Shown: one piece after another, positions 58,382-64,000 of the stretch | Layout: each line of letters starts with the position of its first letter | Position numbering within the stretch: position 1 is the stretch's first letter | Assembly: GCF_011801125.1 (NCBI RefSeq) | Contig: NZ_CP046171.1 | Span: 3,100,001-3,164,000, forward strand | Direction: 5' to 3' | Length of the DNA stretch: 64,000 nucleotides | Origin: Nocardia brasiliensis | Lineage (GTDB): Bacteria > Actinomycetota > Actinomycetes > Mycobacteriales > Mycobacteriaceae | Notes under the pieces: model-generated | Database searches by the model: none | Seen by the model: only the letters and a program-made list of their open reading frames with translations | Told to the model about the DNA's origin: nothing | Position numbers and translations under genes: made by a program

Positions 58382-58831
58382 TCAACCGCGCCGGGTTCCG
58401 TCGCGGCCGAGTACGGCGTCCACACTGAAACGGCCAGCGCCGACCAGGGCGATCGCCGCCGAGACCAGGATCAGCAGCCACTCCGAGGCGTAGAAGAAAT
58501 TGCCGAGAAAGCCGAAGGTCGTCGTCGACTTCTCGGCGACACCCGGTGCTACCGAGAACCAGAGCGCGCCGACCATCGTCAACCCCAGCCCGGCGGCCGC
58601 GACCCTGGTCAGCAACCCTGCCAGCAACAGTGTGCCGAGAATCAGTTCGGCCCAGGCCGTCGCGGGTGCGGCCAGGCTCGGCAGCGGCACCGACCATGCC
58701 TCGAAATCGGCGCGGAAACGGTCCGGAGCGGCGATCTTGCCCCAGCCGCTGTTGGCGAACATCAACCCGACGCTGACCCGGGCGACCAGGAGCCAGCCGT
58801 CACCGAAGTACCCGTTCTTCATGGCTCGCAC
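58382..58831 (-). CDS. DoxX family membrane protein
   Basis: A 149-residue protein with four hydrophobic helices and the DoxX landmarks: ARVSVGLMFANSGWGKI in helix 1, then ATAWAELILGTLLLAGLLTRVAA with the conserved Glu, and WLLILVSAAIALVGAGRFSVDAVLG at the end. DoxX-type proteins are associated with oxidative-stress or thiol-oxidoreductase complexes (as in MRC with SodA and SseA in mycobacteria). GTG 58831 has GGAAGG at suitable spacing; ATG 58822 is possible. Divergent from the LysR gene, which may control it. Confidence 0.85.
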   Translation of the reverse strand: MRAMKNGYFGDGWLLVARVSVGLMFANSGWGKIAAPDRFRADFEAWSVPLPSLAAPATAWAELILGTLLLAGLLTRVAAAGLGLTMVGALWFSVAPGVAEKSTTTFGFLGNFFYASEWLLILVSAAIALVGAGRFSVDAVLGRDGTRRG

Positions 58832-58892
58832 GCTACCTTCCGCGAATATCCAGCATCACCGGGACGCGGCGCCATCGCCTTACCATGGCTGC

Positions 58893-59804
58893 ATGGTTTC
58901 AGTTGAGTCCGGCTCTGGCGGCAAGCTGCTGGATCTGCATCGGCTGCACCAGTTCCTGGCCGTCGCGGAGTTGTCCAGCTTCACCTCGGCGGCGGCGCGG
59001 TTGCACATCACCCAGCAAGCGTTGAGCAGTTCCGTGCGCCAGTTGGAGAAGCAACTGCGGGTCGAGCTCTTCGACCGAAGCAACCGGCAGCTGGTACTCA
59101 CCGAGGCGGGGCGCGTGCTCCGCGACGGCGCGCGGGCGCTGCTGGCCGCGTCGGACGCGCTGTATCGCCGCACGTACGAGGCGGGGATCGGCGCGCAGCC
59201 CACCTTCGTCGTCGGGCACACCCCGGCGATCACCGCCGACGAGGTCTTCGATCTGCTCGCGCCCGTGCGCGCGGGCGCGCCGGACGTGTCGGTCACCGTG
59301 CGTCAGATGTACCCGGACGAACTCGCCCGCGCCTTGCACGACGGGACGATCGATGTCGCGCTGCGGCGCGGAGTCGAGAGTCCGCCCGATCTGGCGGCCG
59401 CGGTGATCGCGTATCACCAGGTGCGCGTCGCGGTCGCCGGGACGCACCGTTTGGCCGAGCGTGCCGCGGTCACGGTGCGTGACCTGCAGGAGGAGCAGAT
59501 CGTCATCTGGGCGCCGCCGGGCGCGTCCTACTACACCGACTTCATCCTCAGCACCTGCCGCAGAGCCGGTTTCGAGCCGCGGTTCGCTGTCAACCACATC
59601 CAGGGCACGCCGCCGGTGACGGCGGTGGTCGGCACCGAGCACGTCGCCGTCGTCACCGCGCCCGCCGGGCCCGCCCTCGGCGGGCGAGTACGGGTGATCG
59701 AGCTGAAGGACGGTCCGGTGGCGGCGACGCAGGCACTGTGGTTGCCGCACACCACGTCCGACGTGCGTGACCTGCTGCTCGGTACGCGCGCGGACGACGA
59801 ATGA
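58893..59804 (+). CDS. LysR-family transcriptional regulator
   Basis: A 303-residue regulator. The winged HTH at residues 13-72 is classic (LHRLHQFLAVAELSSFTSAAARLHITQQALSSSVRQLEKQL, then LFDRSNRQLVLTEAG). The effector domain starts near 95 (FVVGHTPAITADEVFDLL). ATG 58893 lies 61 bases from the divergent DoxX start, the usual layout for a LysR regulator and its target. Effector unknown. The gene ends inside the 14-bp inverted repeat at 59801-59832. Confidence 0.88.
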   Translation: MVSVESGSGGKLLDLHRLHQFLAVAELSSFTSAAARLHITQQALSSSVRQLEKQLRVELFDRSNRQLVLTEAGRVLRDGARALLAASDALYRRTYEAGIGAQPTFVVGHTPAITADEVFDLLAPVRAGAPDVSVTVRQMYPDELARALHDGTIDVALRRGVESPPDLAAAVIAYHQVRVAVAGTHRLAERAAVTVRDLQEEQIVIWAPPGASYYTDFILSTCRRAGFEPRFAVNHIQGTPPVTAVVGTEHVAVVTAPAGPALGGRVRVIELKDGPVAATQALWLPHTTSDVRDLLLGTRADDE

Positions 59805-59832
59805 CCGGCCGCCGTGATCGGCGGCCGGTCAT
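59801..59832. terminator. bidirectional hairpin terminator between convergent genes
   Basis: A perfect 14-bp inverted repeat, ATGACCGGCCGCCG / CGGCGGCCGGTCAT, with a TGAT loop. It overlaps the LysR stop codon and lies 13 bases beyond the stop of the convergent NTF2-like gene. No U-tract on either side, as is common in high-GC actinobacteria. Confidence 0.75.
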
Positions 59833-59844
59833 GTACGCGTCGGT

Positions 59845-60168
59845 TCAGGCGCGGATGGTCATCCGGGAAACCTTGTCACCGGCGGTGGTGAACACGAACG
59901 TGCTCGGTCCGTTGAATCCGTTGCCGCCGACCTGAGTGACCACGGTTGTCTCCGCGCCGTCACTGGTGCTGCCGGTGACCTCGAGGGTCACCTGCTTGCC
60001 GAGGAACTCGTTGTCGCTCCACTGCCGGATCGCCGCGGGGCCACGGAATTCCCGTCCCCAATCGTCGACGACGCCGTCGGCGGTGAAGCCGGCCAGAAAC
60101 GCGTCGATGTTTCCGGCATTGGTCGCGTCGAGCAGTTGCTCGACGGGCTGCGGGAGTTTATCCGGCAC
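59845..60168 (-). CDS. NTF2-like (SnoaL-type) protein
   Basis: A 107-residue protein with the cone-shaped NTF2 fold pattern: LLDATNAGNIDAFLAGFTADGVVDDWGREFRGPAAIRQWSDNEFLG, followed by beta strands (VTLEVTGS, TTVVTQVGGN, STFVFTTAGDKVSRMTI). This size and the DWGREFRG loop are typical of small SnoaL-like proteins that bind or isomerise hydrophobic ligands. GTG 60168 follows AAGGGGAA. It is 27 bases after the SDR gene on the same strand, so probably part of one unit. Confidence 0.8.
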   Translation of the reverse strand: MPDKLPQPVEQLLDATNAGNIDAFLAGFTADGVVDDWGREFRGPAAIRQWSDNEFLGKQVTLEVTGSTSDGAETTVVTQVGGNGFNGPSTFVFTTAGDKVSRMTIRA

Positions 60169-60195
60169 AGGTGTTCCCCTTCCCTCGGTCTCGCC

Positions 60196-60948
60196 TCAGC
60201 GGGTGGTGTATCCGCCGTTGGCGAGAATGGTCTGCCCGGTGATCCACCAGCCGTCGCCGACCAGGAATTCCACCAGCGGGGCGATATCCTCGATCTTGGT
60301 CAGGCTATTACCGAGCGCCTGCGACTTGTGGAACTCCACGCGCTCCGGCGTTTCCTGGCCGTAGAAGAACGGGGTGTCCATCGGGCCGGGCGCGACCGTG
60401 TTCACCGAGATCAGGCGGGGCGCGAACTCCTTCGCGGCCGCCCGGGTGAAGTGTTCGACCGGTGCCTTACCGCCCGCGTAGGTGGAGTAACCGTCGGTGA
60501 ACGCGGCCAGCAGCGAGGTGACCACGGTGACCACGCGACCGTTGTCGTTGAGATTCTTGCCCGCCTCCTTGAGGAAGAAGTAGGCGGACTTGGCGTTGAT
60601 CGCGAACATCGAGTCGTACTCTTCCTCGGTTGTCTCGACGATCGGTTTGCGCAAGACCTTTCCGACGGTGTTCACCGCGATATCCACGCCGCCGAATGCG
60701 TCGACGGCGACAGCGAACAGCCGTGTCACATTGTCCGGCACCGTCAGATCCGCCTGGAATTTCACGGCCTTGGCGCCGGCCGCCTCGATCGCGGCGACGG
60801 TCTTGTCGGCTTCCGGTTCGGTGCTGTCGCTGTTGTAGTGCACGACCACGTTCACGCCGCGCTCGCCCAGCGTGCGGCTGATCAGCCCGCCCAGATTCTT
60901 CGCACCCGCCGCGACCACAGCGGACTTGCCCTGCAAACTCTGTACCAC
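60196..60948 (-). CDS. short-chain dehydrogenase/reductase
   Basis: A 250-residue SDR. The cofactor loop is VVAAGAKNLGGLISRTLGERG (variant of TGxxxGxG, with AGAKNLGG, so the first Gly of the classical triad is changed to Ala and NAD(P) fit may differ). The catalytic triad is present: Ser in VTSLLAAFTDG, Tyr in YSTYAGGK and Lys three residues on. GQTILANGGYTTR closes the fold. It reduces a ketone or oxidises an alcohol; substrate unknown. Start GTG 60948 is chosen because GGAG lies 8 bases before it; the longer frame begins with a hydrophobic non-family segment. Confidence 0.85.
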   Translation of the reverse strand: MVQSLQGKSAVVAAGAKNLGGLISRTLGERGVNVVVHYNSDSTEPEADKTVAAIEAAGAKAVKFQADLTVPDNVTRLFAVAVDAFGGVDIAVNTVGKVLRKPIVETTEEEYDSMFAINAKSAYFFLKEAGKNLNDNGRVVTVVTSLLAAFTDGYSTYAGGKAPVEHFTRAAAKEFAPRLISVNTVAPGPMDTPFFYGQETPERVEFHKSQALGNSLTKIEDIAPLVEFLVGDGWWITGQTILANGGYTTR

Positions 60949-61123
60949 GTTTCGAGCTCCGATCTGCTTGTACCCATCAGTCGACCTGATCAACGCTATG
61001 GCGAATAGCGCGGCGACGAAAACAGACATTATTGGTGGGTCCACAAACGGCATTTGTGGTGGCGTGGCAGAATTCGCGTGGGGTGTTCTTTTGTTGCGGC
61101 AGCGGATAATTCGGATCGCTACC

Positions 61124-61498
61124 TCAGCGCATCCACGGGGCGGTAATCGGCGGCTGTCCCGGAAGGAGACCGTGCCCGCCGACCGGCAGCACCACGATGG
61201 CTTCGAACGGTTCGTCGTGCGGGTTGGTCATGGCGAACTGCTGGTGCGCGGGCACGACAAGGGCGTCTCCCGTTGCGACGGTGTGGGTTTCGCCGTCGAT
61301 GGTGACGTTCATCGCGCCGGACACCGCGACGAAGATCTCCTCCCGGTCGAGGGCGTGCGGCGGCGCGTCGACGCCGGGCTTCAGGATCAGCCGCCAAGCG
61401 CAGTTCTCGGTCGCGCCACGGCTTGGCGCGGCCAAGCCGATGAAGCTCGCGTGGTCGTTCTCGAAGCGGGGCGCTTGCGCGGCGGTGATGATGGGCAT
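61124..61498 (-). CDS. cupin-domain protein, tandem copy 1
   Basis: A 124-residue single-cupin protein. Motif 1 is reduced (PPHALDREEIFVAVSGAMNV) and motif 2 is GDALVVPAHQQFAMTN. The metal-binding His and Glu are visible in HALDREEIF, and His in PAHQQ. It is about half identical by eye to its neighbour (61531-61905), sharing GLAAPSRG-TEN and DEPFxAxxxLPVG. The pair arose by tandem duplication. Small cupins of this kind bind metals or aromatic ligands. ATG 61498 follows AGGAG. It lies 32 bases after copy 2 in one leftward operon. Confidence 0.82.
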   Translation of the reverse strand: MPIITAAQAPRFENDHASFIGLAAPSRGATENCAWRLILKPGVDAPPHALDREEIFVAVSGAMNVTIDGETHTVATGDALVVPAHQQFAMTNPHDEPFEAIVVLPVGGHGLLPGQPPITAPWMR

Positions 61499-61530
61499 GT
61501 CTCTCCTGTGAAATCTGGTGGCGTAGTGGG

Positions 61531-61905
61531 CTATTGGGCCCACGGCGGGCTGATCGGCGCGCCGCCGGGCGCCTGGGCGTACGCGCCGACCGGCAGGATC
61601 GCCACGGCGTCGAACGGCTCGTCGCCGGGCACGGCGATACGGAAAACGGTGTGTGCGGGCACGATCAGCGCGTCGCCCGCGCAGAGGTCGTGGGTCGCGC
61701 CGTCGATCGTGACCTGGGCGCGCCCGGACAGGGCGACGAAGATCTCCTCGCGGGACACGGCATGGGCGTGCCCGGGATTGCCCGGGTGCAGCGTGAATCG
61801 CCAGACGCTGTTCTCGGTGGACCCCCGGCTCGGTGCGGCGAGGCCGACGGCGGTCATGAGCGGGGCCTCGAAGGTGGGGGCGTCGTCAGATTTGATGAGT
61901 GGCAA
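61531..61905 (-). CDS. cupin-domain protein, tandem copy 2
   Basis: A 124-residue paralogue of the previous gene with HAHAVSREEIFVALSGRAQV and GDALIVPAHTVFRI as cupin motifs. It is the promoter-proximal gene of the pair. TTG 61905 was taken as the start because GGAG lies 8 bases before it and the resulting protein aligns with copy 1 from residue 1 (MPLIKSDDAP versus MPIITAAQAP). A longer frame starts at 61926. The divergent MarR regulator and its palindrome are next to it and probably control both cupin genes. Confidence 0.82.
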   Translation of the reverse strand: MPLIKSDDAPTFEAPLMTAVGLAAPSRGSTENSVWRFTLHPGNPGHAHAVSREEIFVALSGRAQVTIDGATHDLCAGDALIVPAHTVFRIAVPGDEPFDAVAILPVGAYAQAPGGAPISPPWAQ

Positions 61906-61933
61906 GGTGTATCTCCGGATCTTCAACTAAGGT

Positions 61934-61951
61934 GTTCAACTAGAGTTGAAC
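61934..61951. promoter_or_regulatory. palindromic MarR operator
   Basis: GTTCAACT-AG-AGTTGAAC has perfect 8-bp arms with a two-base centre, and an extra half site TTCAACTA lies at 61922-61929. It is located between the divergent cupin operon and MarR gene. Such palindromes with TTGAA/TTCAA cores are typical MarR-family sites; binding would control both directions. Confidence 0.75.
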
Positions 61952-61974
61952 ATATCGGAGAGGGAGCGTCAAGG

Positions 61975-62421
61975 ATGGATTTCGGGATCATGCTCGGACA
62001 GGCCTATCAAGGGTTCGTGCGGCAGCTACACGAGCATCTCGCCGCACGCGGTTTCCACCCGACCGGGGCTTCCTACGGCTACGTGCTCCGCGCCCTCGCG
62101 GAAAGCCCGCGCACCGCAAGCCAGTTGGGCGCGCAGCTGGGCATCACGGCACAGGGCGGTGCGAAGGTGGTCGACGAGATGGTCCGGCACGGCTATGTCG
62201 AGCGTCGGCCGGACCCGGCCGACAAGCGCGCCAAGATCGTGCACCTGTCCGGCCGCGGGCGCGACATGCTGCGTACGGCAAGGGAGTTCCACGCCGACTA
62301 CGAGCGGCGACTGGCGGCCCGGGTCGGCGCGGAGCGCGTCGCCACCGTGCGCGCCGTGCTCACCGAAATCATCGCCGAGGGTGCGGATCCGCAGGGGGAC
62401 CGGACTTTTCGTCCCCTCTGA
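61975..62421 (+). CDS. MarR-family transcriptional regulator
   Basis: A 148-residue regulator. The winged-helix DNA-binding part is RTASQLGAQLGITAQGGAKVVDEMVRHGYVERRPDPADKRAKIVHLSGRGRDML, with the DPADKR wing of the family, flanked by N- and C-terminal dimerisation helices. ATG 61975 lies 23 bases past the palindrome at 61934-61951, with GGAGAGGGAG in front. It likely represses the divergent tandem cupins and itself. The ligand may be a phenolic compound, as for many MarR proteins. Confidence 0.87.
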   Translation: MDFGIMLGQAYQGFVRQLHEHLAARGFHPTGASYGYVLRALAESPRTASQLGAQLGITAQGGAKVVDEMVRHGYVERRPDPADKRAKIVHLSGRGRDMLRTAREFHADYERRLAARVGAERVATVRAVLTEIIAEGADPQGDRTFRPL

Positions 62422-62602
62422 GGCCACTCGGACAGGCTCTCATACGCTCCCGGCGCCAAGTCGGAGGACTCGTCCCGGGGCCGTGCGCCGATCGGTCGAA
62501 AACTCGTCGGCCTTTCGACCGGTCGTCCGTCGTGTCCCGGCGGATTTCGTCGGTAACGTCACGGGTGAACCGCGGAAACGGCGATCGGCCCGGGAGGACG
62601 TC

Positions 62603-63688
62603 ATGGCGCAGACCGTTGTCGGTGTCGTAGCCAAATCGGCGGGTGCCCCCGTCGAGCTGGCCGAGATCGTGGTGCCGGATCCAGGGCCCGGTGAGGTCGT
62701 GGTGCGCGTACAGGCGTGCGGGGTGTGCCACACGGACGCGAACCATCGCGACGGGATCGTCGGTGCAGACTTCCCGTATCTCCTCGGGCACGAGGCCGCA
62801 GGCACCGTGGAGTCCGTCGGTCCCGGCGTGACCGATCTCGCGCCCGGAGACTTCGTGATCCTCAACTGGCGCGCCGTCTGCGGCGGCTGCCGCGCGTGTC
62901 GAAAAGGCAAGCTGTGGAACTGTTCCACGCCGCTGACCGCGGGCACACCGAGCACGCTCGCCGACGGCACCCCGCTCACCTCGGTGCTCGGCCTCGGCGC
63001 GCTCGCCGAGAAGGCGCTCGTGCACGCCAGGCAGTGCACCAGGGTCGAACCGGACATCGCGCCCGCGGCGGCCGCGGTGATCGGTTGCGGCATCGCGACC
63101 GGGGTGGGCGCCGCGCTGTGGACCGGGGCGGTCGAGCGCGGCGACACCGTCGCGATCATCGGCTGTGCGGGGATCGGCAGCGCCGCCGTCGCCGGGGCCG
63201 GCATCGCGGGGGCGGAGAAGATCATCGCGGTCGACTCGGATCAGCGCAGGCTGGACTGGGCCCGGCAGTTCGGTGCCACGCACTTCGTCGACACGCGAAC
63301 CACGGAACCGGTGGCTCGTATCCGGGAGCTCACCGACGGCTACGGCGCCGACGTGGTGATCGATGCGGTCGGCCGCCTCGAGACCTGGAAGCAGGCCTTC
63401 TACAGCCGCGCCGTGGCGGGCACGGTCGTCCAGCTCGGCGTTCCCACGCCCGATGTGGTGCTGGACATCCCGCTGTTCGATCTGCGGGTCGGCGGCGGAT
63501 CGCTCAAATCGTCCTGGTACGGCGATTGCCTTCCGTCCCGGGACTTTCCGTTCCTGGTCGGCCTGTACCGGCAGGGCAGGCTCGATCTGGACGCCTACGT
63601 GACCGAGACCGTCACCCTCGATCGAGTGGAGGAGGCGTTTCGAAAGTTACGTGACGAGCAGGTACTGCGCTCGGTCGTGCTGCTGTGA
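62603..63688 (+). CDS. S-(hydroxymethyl)mycothiol dehydrogenase-like zinc alcohol dehydrogenase
   Basis: A 361-residue zinc-dependent MDR enzyme. Catalytic zinc ligands are in CGVCHTDANHRDG (Cys) and LLGHEAAGTVESVG (His, Glu). Structural zinc cysteines are in CGGCRACRKGKLWNC. The NAD loop is GCAGIGSAAVAGAGIAGA. The whole pattern resembles actinobacterial MscR/AdhE2 (mycothiol-dependent formaldehyde dehydrogenase and nitrosomycothiol reductase), with SSWYGDCLPSRDFP near the C-terminus. ATG 62603 follows GGGAGGA. It stands 181 bases after the MarR gene. Cytoplasmic. Confidence 0.85.
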   Translation: MAQTVVGVVAKSAGAPVELAEIVVPDPGPGEVVVRVQACGVCHTDANHRDGIVGADFPYLLGHEAAGTVESVGPGVTDLAPGDFVILNWRAVCGGCRACRKGKLWNCSTPLTAGTPSTLADGTPLTSVLGLGALAEKALVHARQCTRVEPDIAPAAAAVIGCGIATGVGAALWTGAVERGDTVAIIGCAGIGSAAVAGAGIAGAEKIIAVDSDQRRLDWARQFGATHFVDTRTTEPVARIRELTDGYGADVVIDAVGRLETWKQAFYSRAVAGTVVQLGVPTPDVVLDIPLFDLRVGGGSLKSSWYGDCLPSRDFPFLVGLYRQGRLDLDAYVTETVTLDRVEEAFRKLRDEQVLRSVVLL

Positions 63689-63699
63689 GCGCGACCGCC

Positions 63700-64000
63700 T
63701 CACGCGGCGTCGCTGCCGAGCGTGTGCGCGAGATGCAGCGCCAGCTCGACGGCCAGGCGTCGTTCGCCGACCGGGTGGCCGAGCACGTGTTCGGCCTGTT
63801 CCAGGCGATAGCGAATCGTGTTGTGGTGCAACCCGAGCCGCGCGGCGGTCGCGCGGTAGTTGCTGTTGGCGGCGTAGAACGCGCGCAGGGTGTCGCGCAG
63901 TCGTCCGGTCGCGGGATCGTCGGCGCCGAGCCCGCCGAGCTGGGTACTGATGAACTCGCGGCATCTCTCCGGATCGCTCGAACACAGTGCGGCCACATCG
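63700..64000 (-). CDS. PucR-type helix-turn-helix regulator, C-terminal part (cut by window end)
   Basis: The C-terminal 99 residues or so of a leftward gene that begins beyond base 64000. [59 protein letters not shown] is the PucR_2/HTH_30 domain, whose LHHNTxRYRLxxxE core is diagnostic. [22 protein letters not shown] closes the domain. PucR/CdaR proteins activate catabolic genes. The frame is open to the window edge. It is convergent with the dehydrogenase gene (11 bases). Confidence 0.85.
   Translation of the reverse strand, partial: DVAALCSSDPERCREFISTQLGGLGADDPATGRLRDTLRAFYAANSNYRATAARLGLHHNTIRYRLEQAEHVLGHPVGERRLAVELALHLAHTLGSDAA

Noticed and set aside
1..64000. tRNA, rRNA, CRISPR arrays, insertion sequences, attachment sites
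   Set aside because: No cloverleaf genes, rRNA cores, regularly spaced repeats, transposases or integrases were recognised on either strand.

Overview
The window reads as chromosome of a high-GC, mycolic-acid-type actinomycete, most likely Nocardia or a close relative. The grounds are strong G/C bias in third codon positions, frequent GTG starts, GTGA/ATGA start-stop overlaps, a cutinase, PapA-type acyltransferases, GT-C and GT87 membrane glycosyltransferases, and mycothiol-linked enzymes (an MscR-type dehydrogenase and a maleylpyruvate-isomerase-family protein). No rRNA, tRNA, CRISPR array, insertion sequence or phage module was seen.

Layout. 1-7.2 kb: a cut MarR regulator, a divergent epoxide-hydrolase-like enzyme/TetR pair with a palindromic operator, a cutinase carrying a very long insert, an Fe-S molybdopterin oxidoreductase and a decayed SRPBCC remnant. 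7.2-12.4 kb: a ribose/fructose-type ABC operon (binding lipoprotein, permease, single-domain ATPase, ribokinase, RbsD) facing its LacI regulator across a double operator and a CRP-like site. 12.5-19.3 kb: a small protein, an acyl-CoA dehydrogenase remnant, a PepSY lipoprotein, a eukaryote-type protein-arginine deiminase lipoprotein coupled to a cyclase-family enzyme, an AlkD-like repair protein, and an XRE-cupin regulator divergent from a thioredoxin-reductase-like flavoprotein. 19.6-28.5 kb: a co-directional locus of four HxxxDG acyltransferases, one glycosyltransferase and a DrrAB-type exporter, which looks like an acylated-glycolipid locus. 28.5-34.7 kb: a lipase lipoprotein, an MDR reductase, two unknowns and a GT87 glycosyltransferase.

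34.9-48.1 kb holds the most striking content: a probable, to me unrecognised, small-molecule cluster built around glutamate mutase. A leftward arm encodes an archaeal-type asparagine synthetase (a class II aaRS paralogue), a glutamate-synthase-like FMN protein without Fe-S cysteines and a ketopantoate-reductase-like enzyme. A divergent rightward arm encodes an LLM flavin monooxygenase, an MFS exporter, the B12-binding S subunit, an ATP-grasp ligase, a PP-loop ATPase, the mutase E subunit, a second ATP-grasp ligase and a CPA2 antiporter. Most genes overlap by 1-4 bases. The inferred logic is Glu to 3-methylaspartate, then carboxylate activation, amidation and ligation without NRPS or PKS.

48.1-64 kb: several small conserved proteins, an orphan AtpC-like protein, a GT-C glycosyltransferase, TetR regulators, a molybdopterin oxidoreductase that has lost its Fe-S ligands, a frameshifted FAD monooxygenase with its TetR repressor and a 19-bp operator, DoxX/LysR, NTF2-like and SDR genes, tandem duplicated cupins divergent from a MarR regulator over a clear operator, an MscR-like dehydrogenase, and the cut end of a PucR-type regulator.
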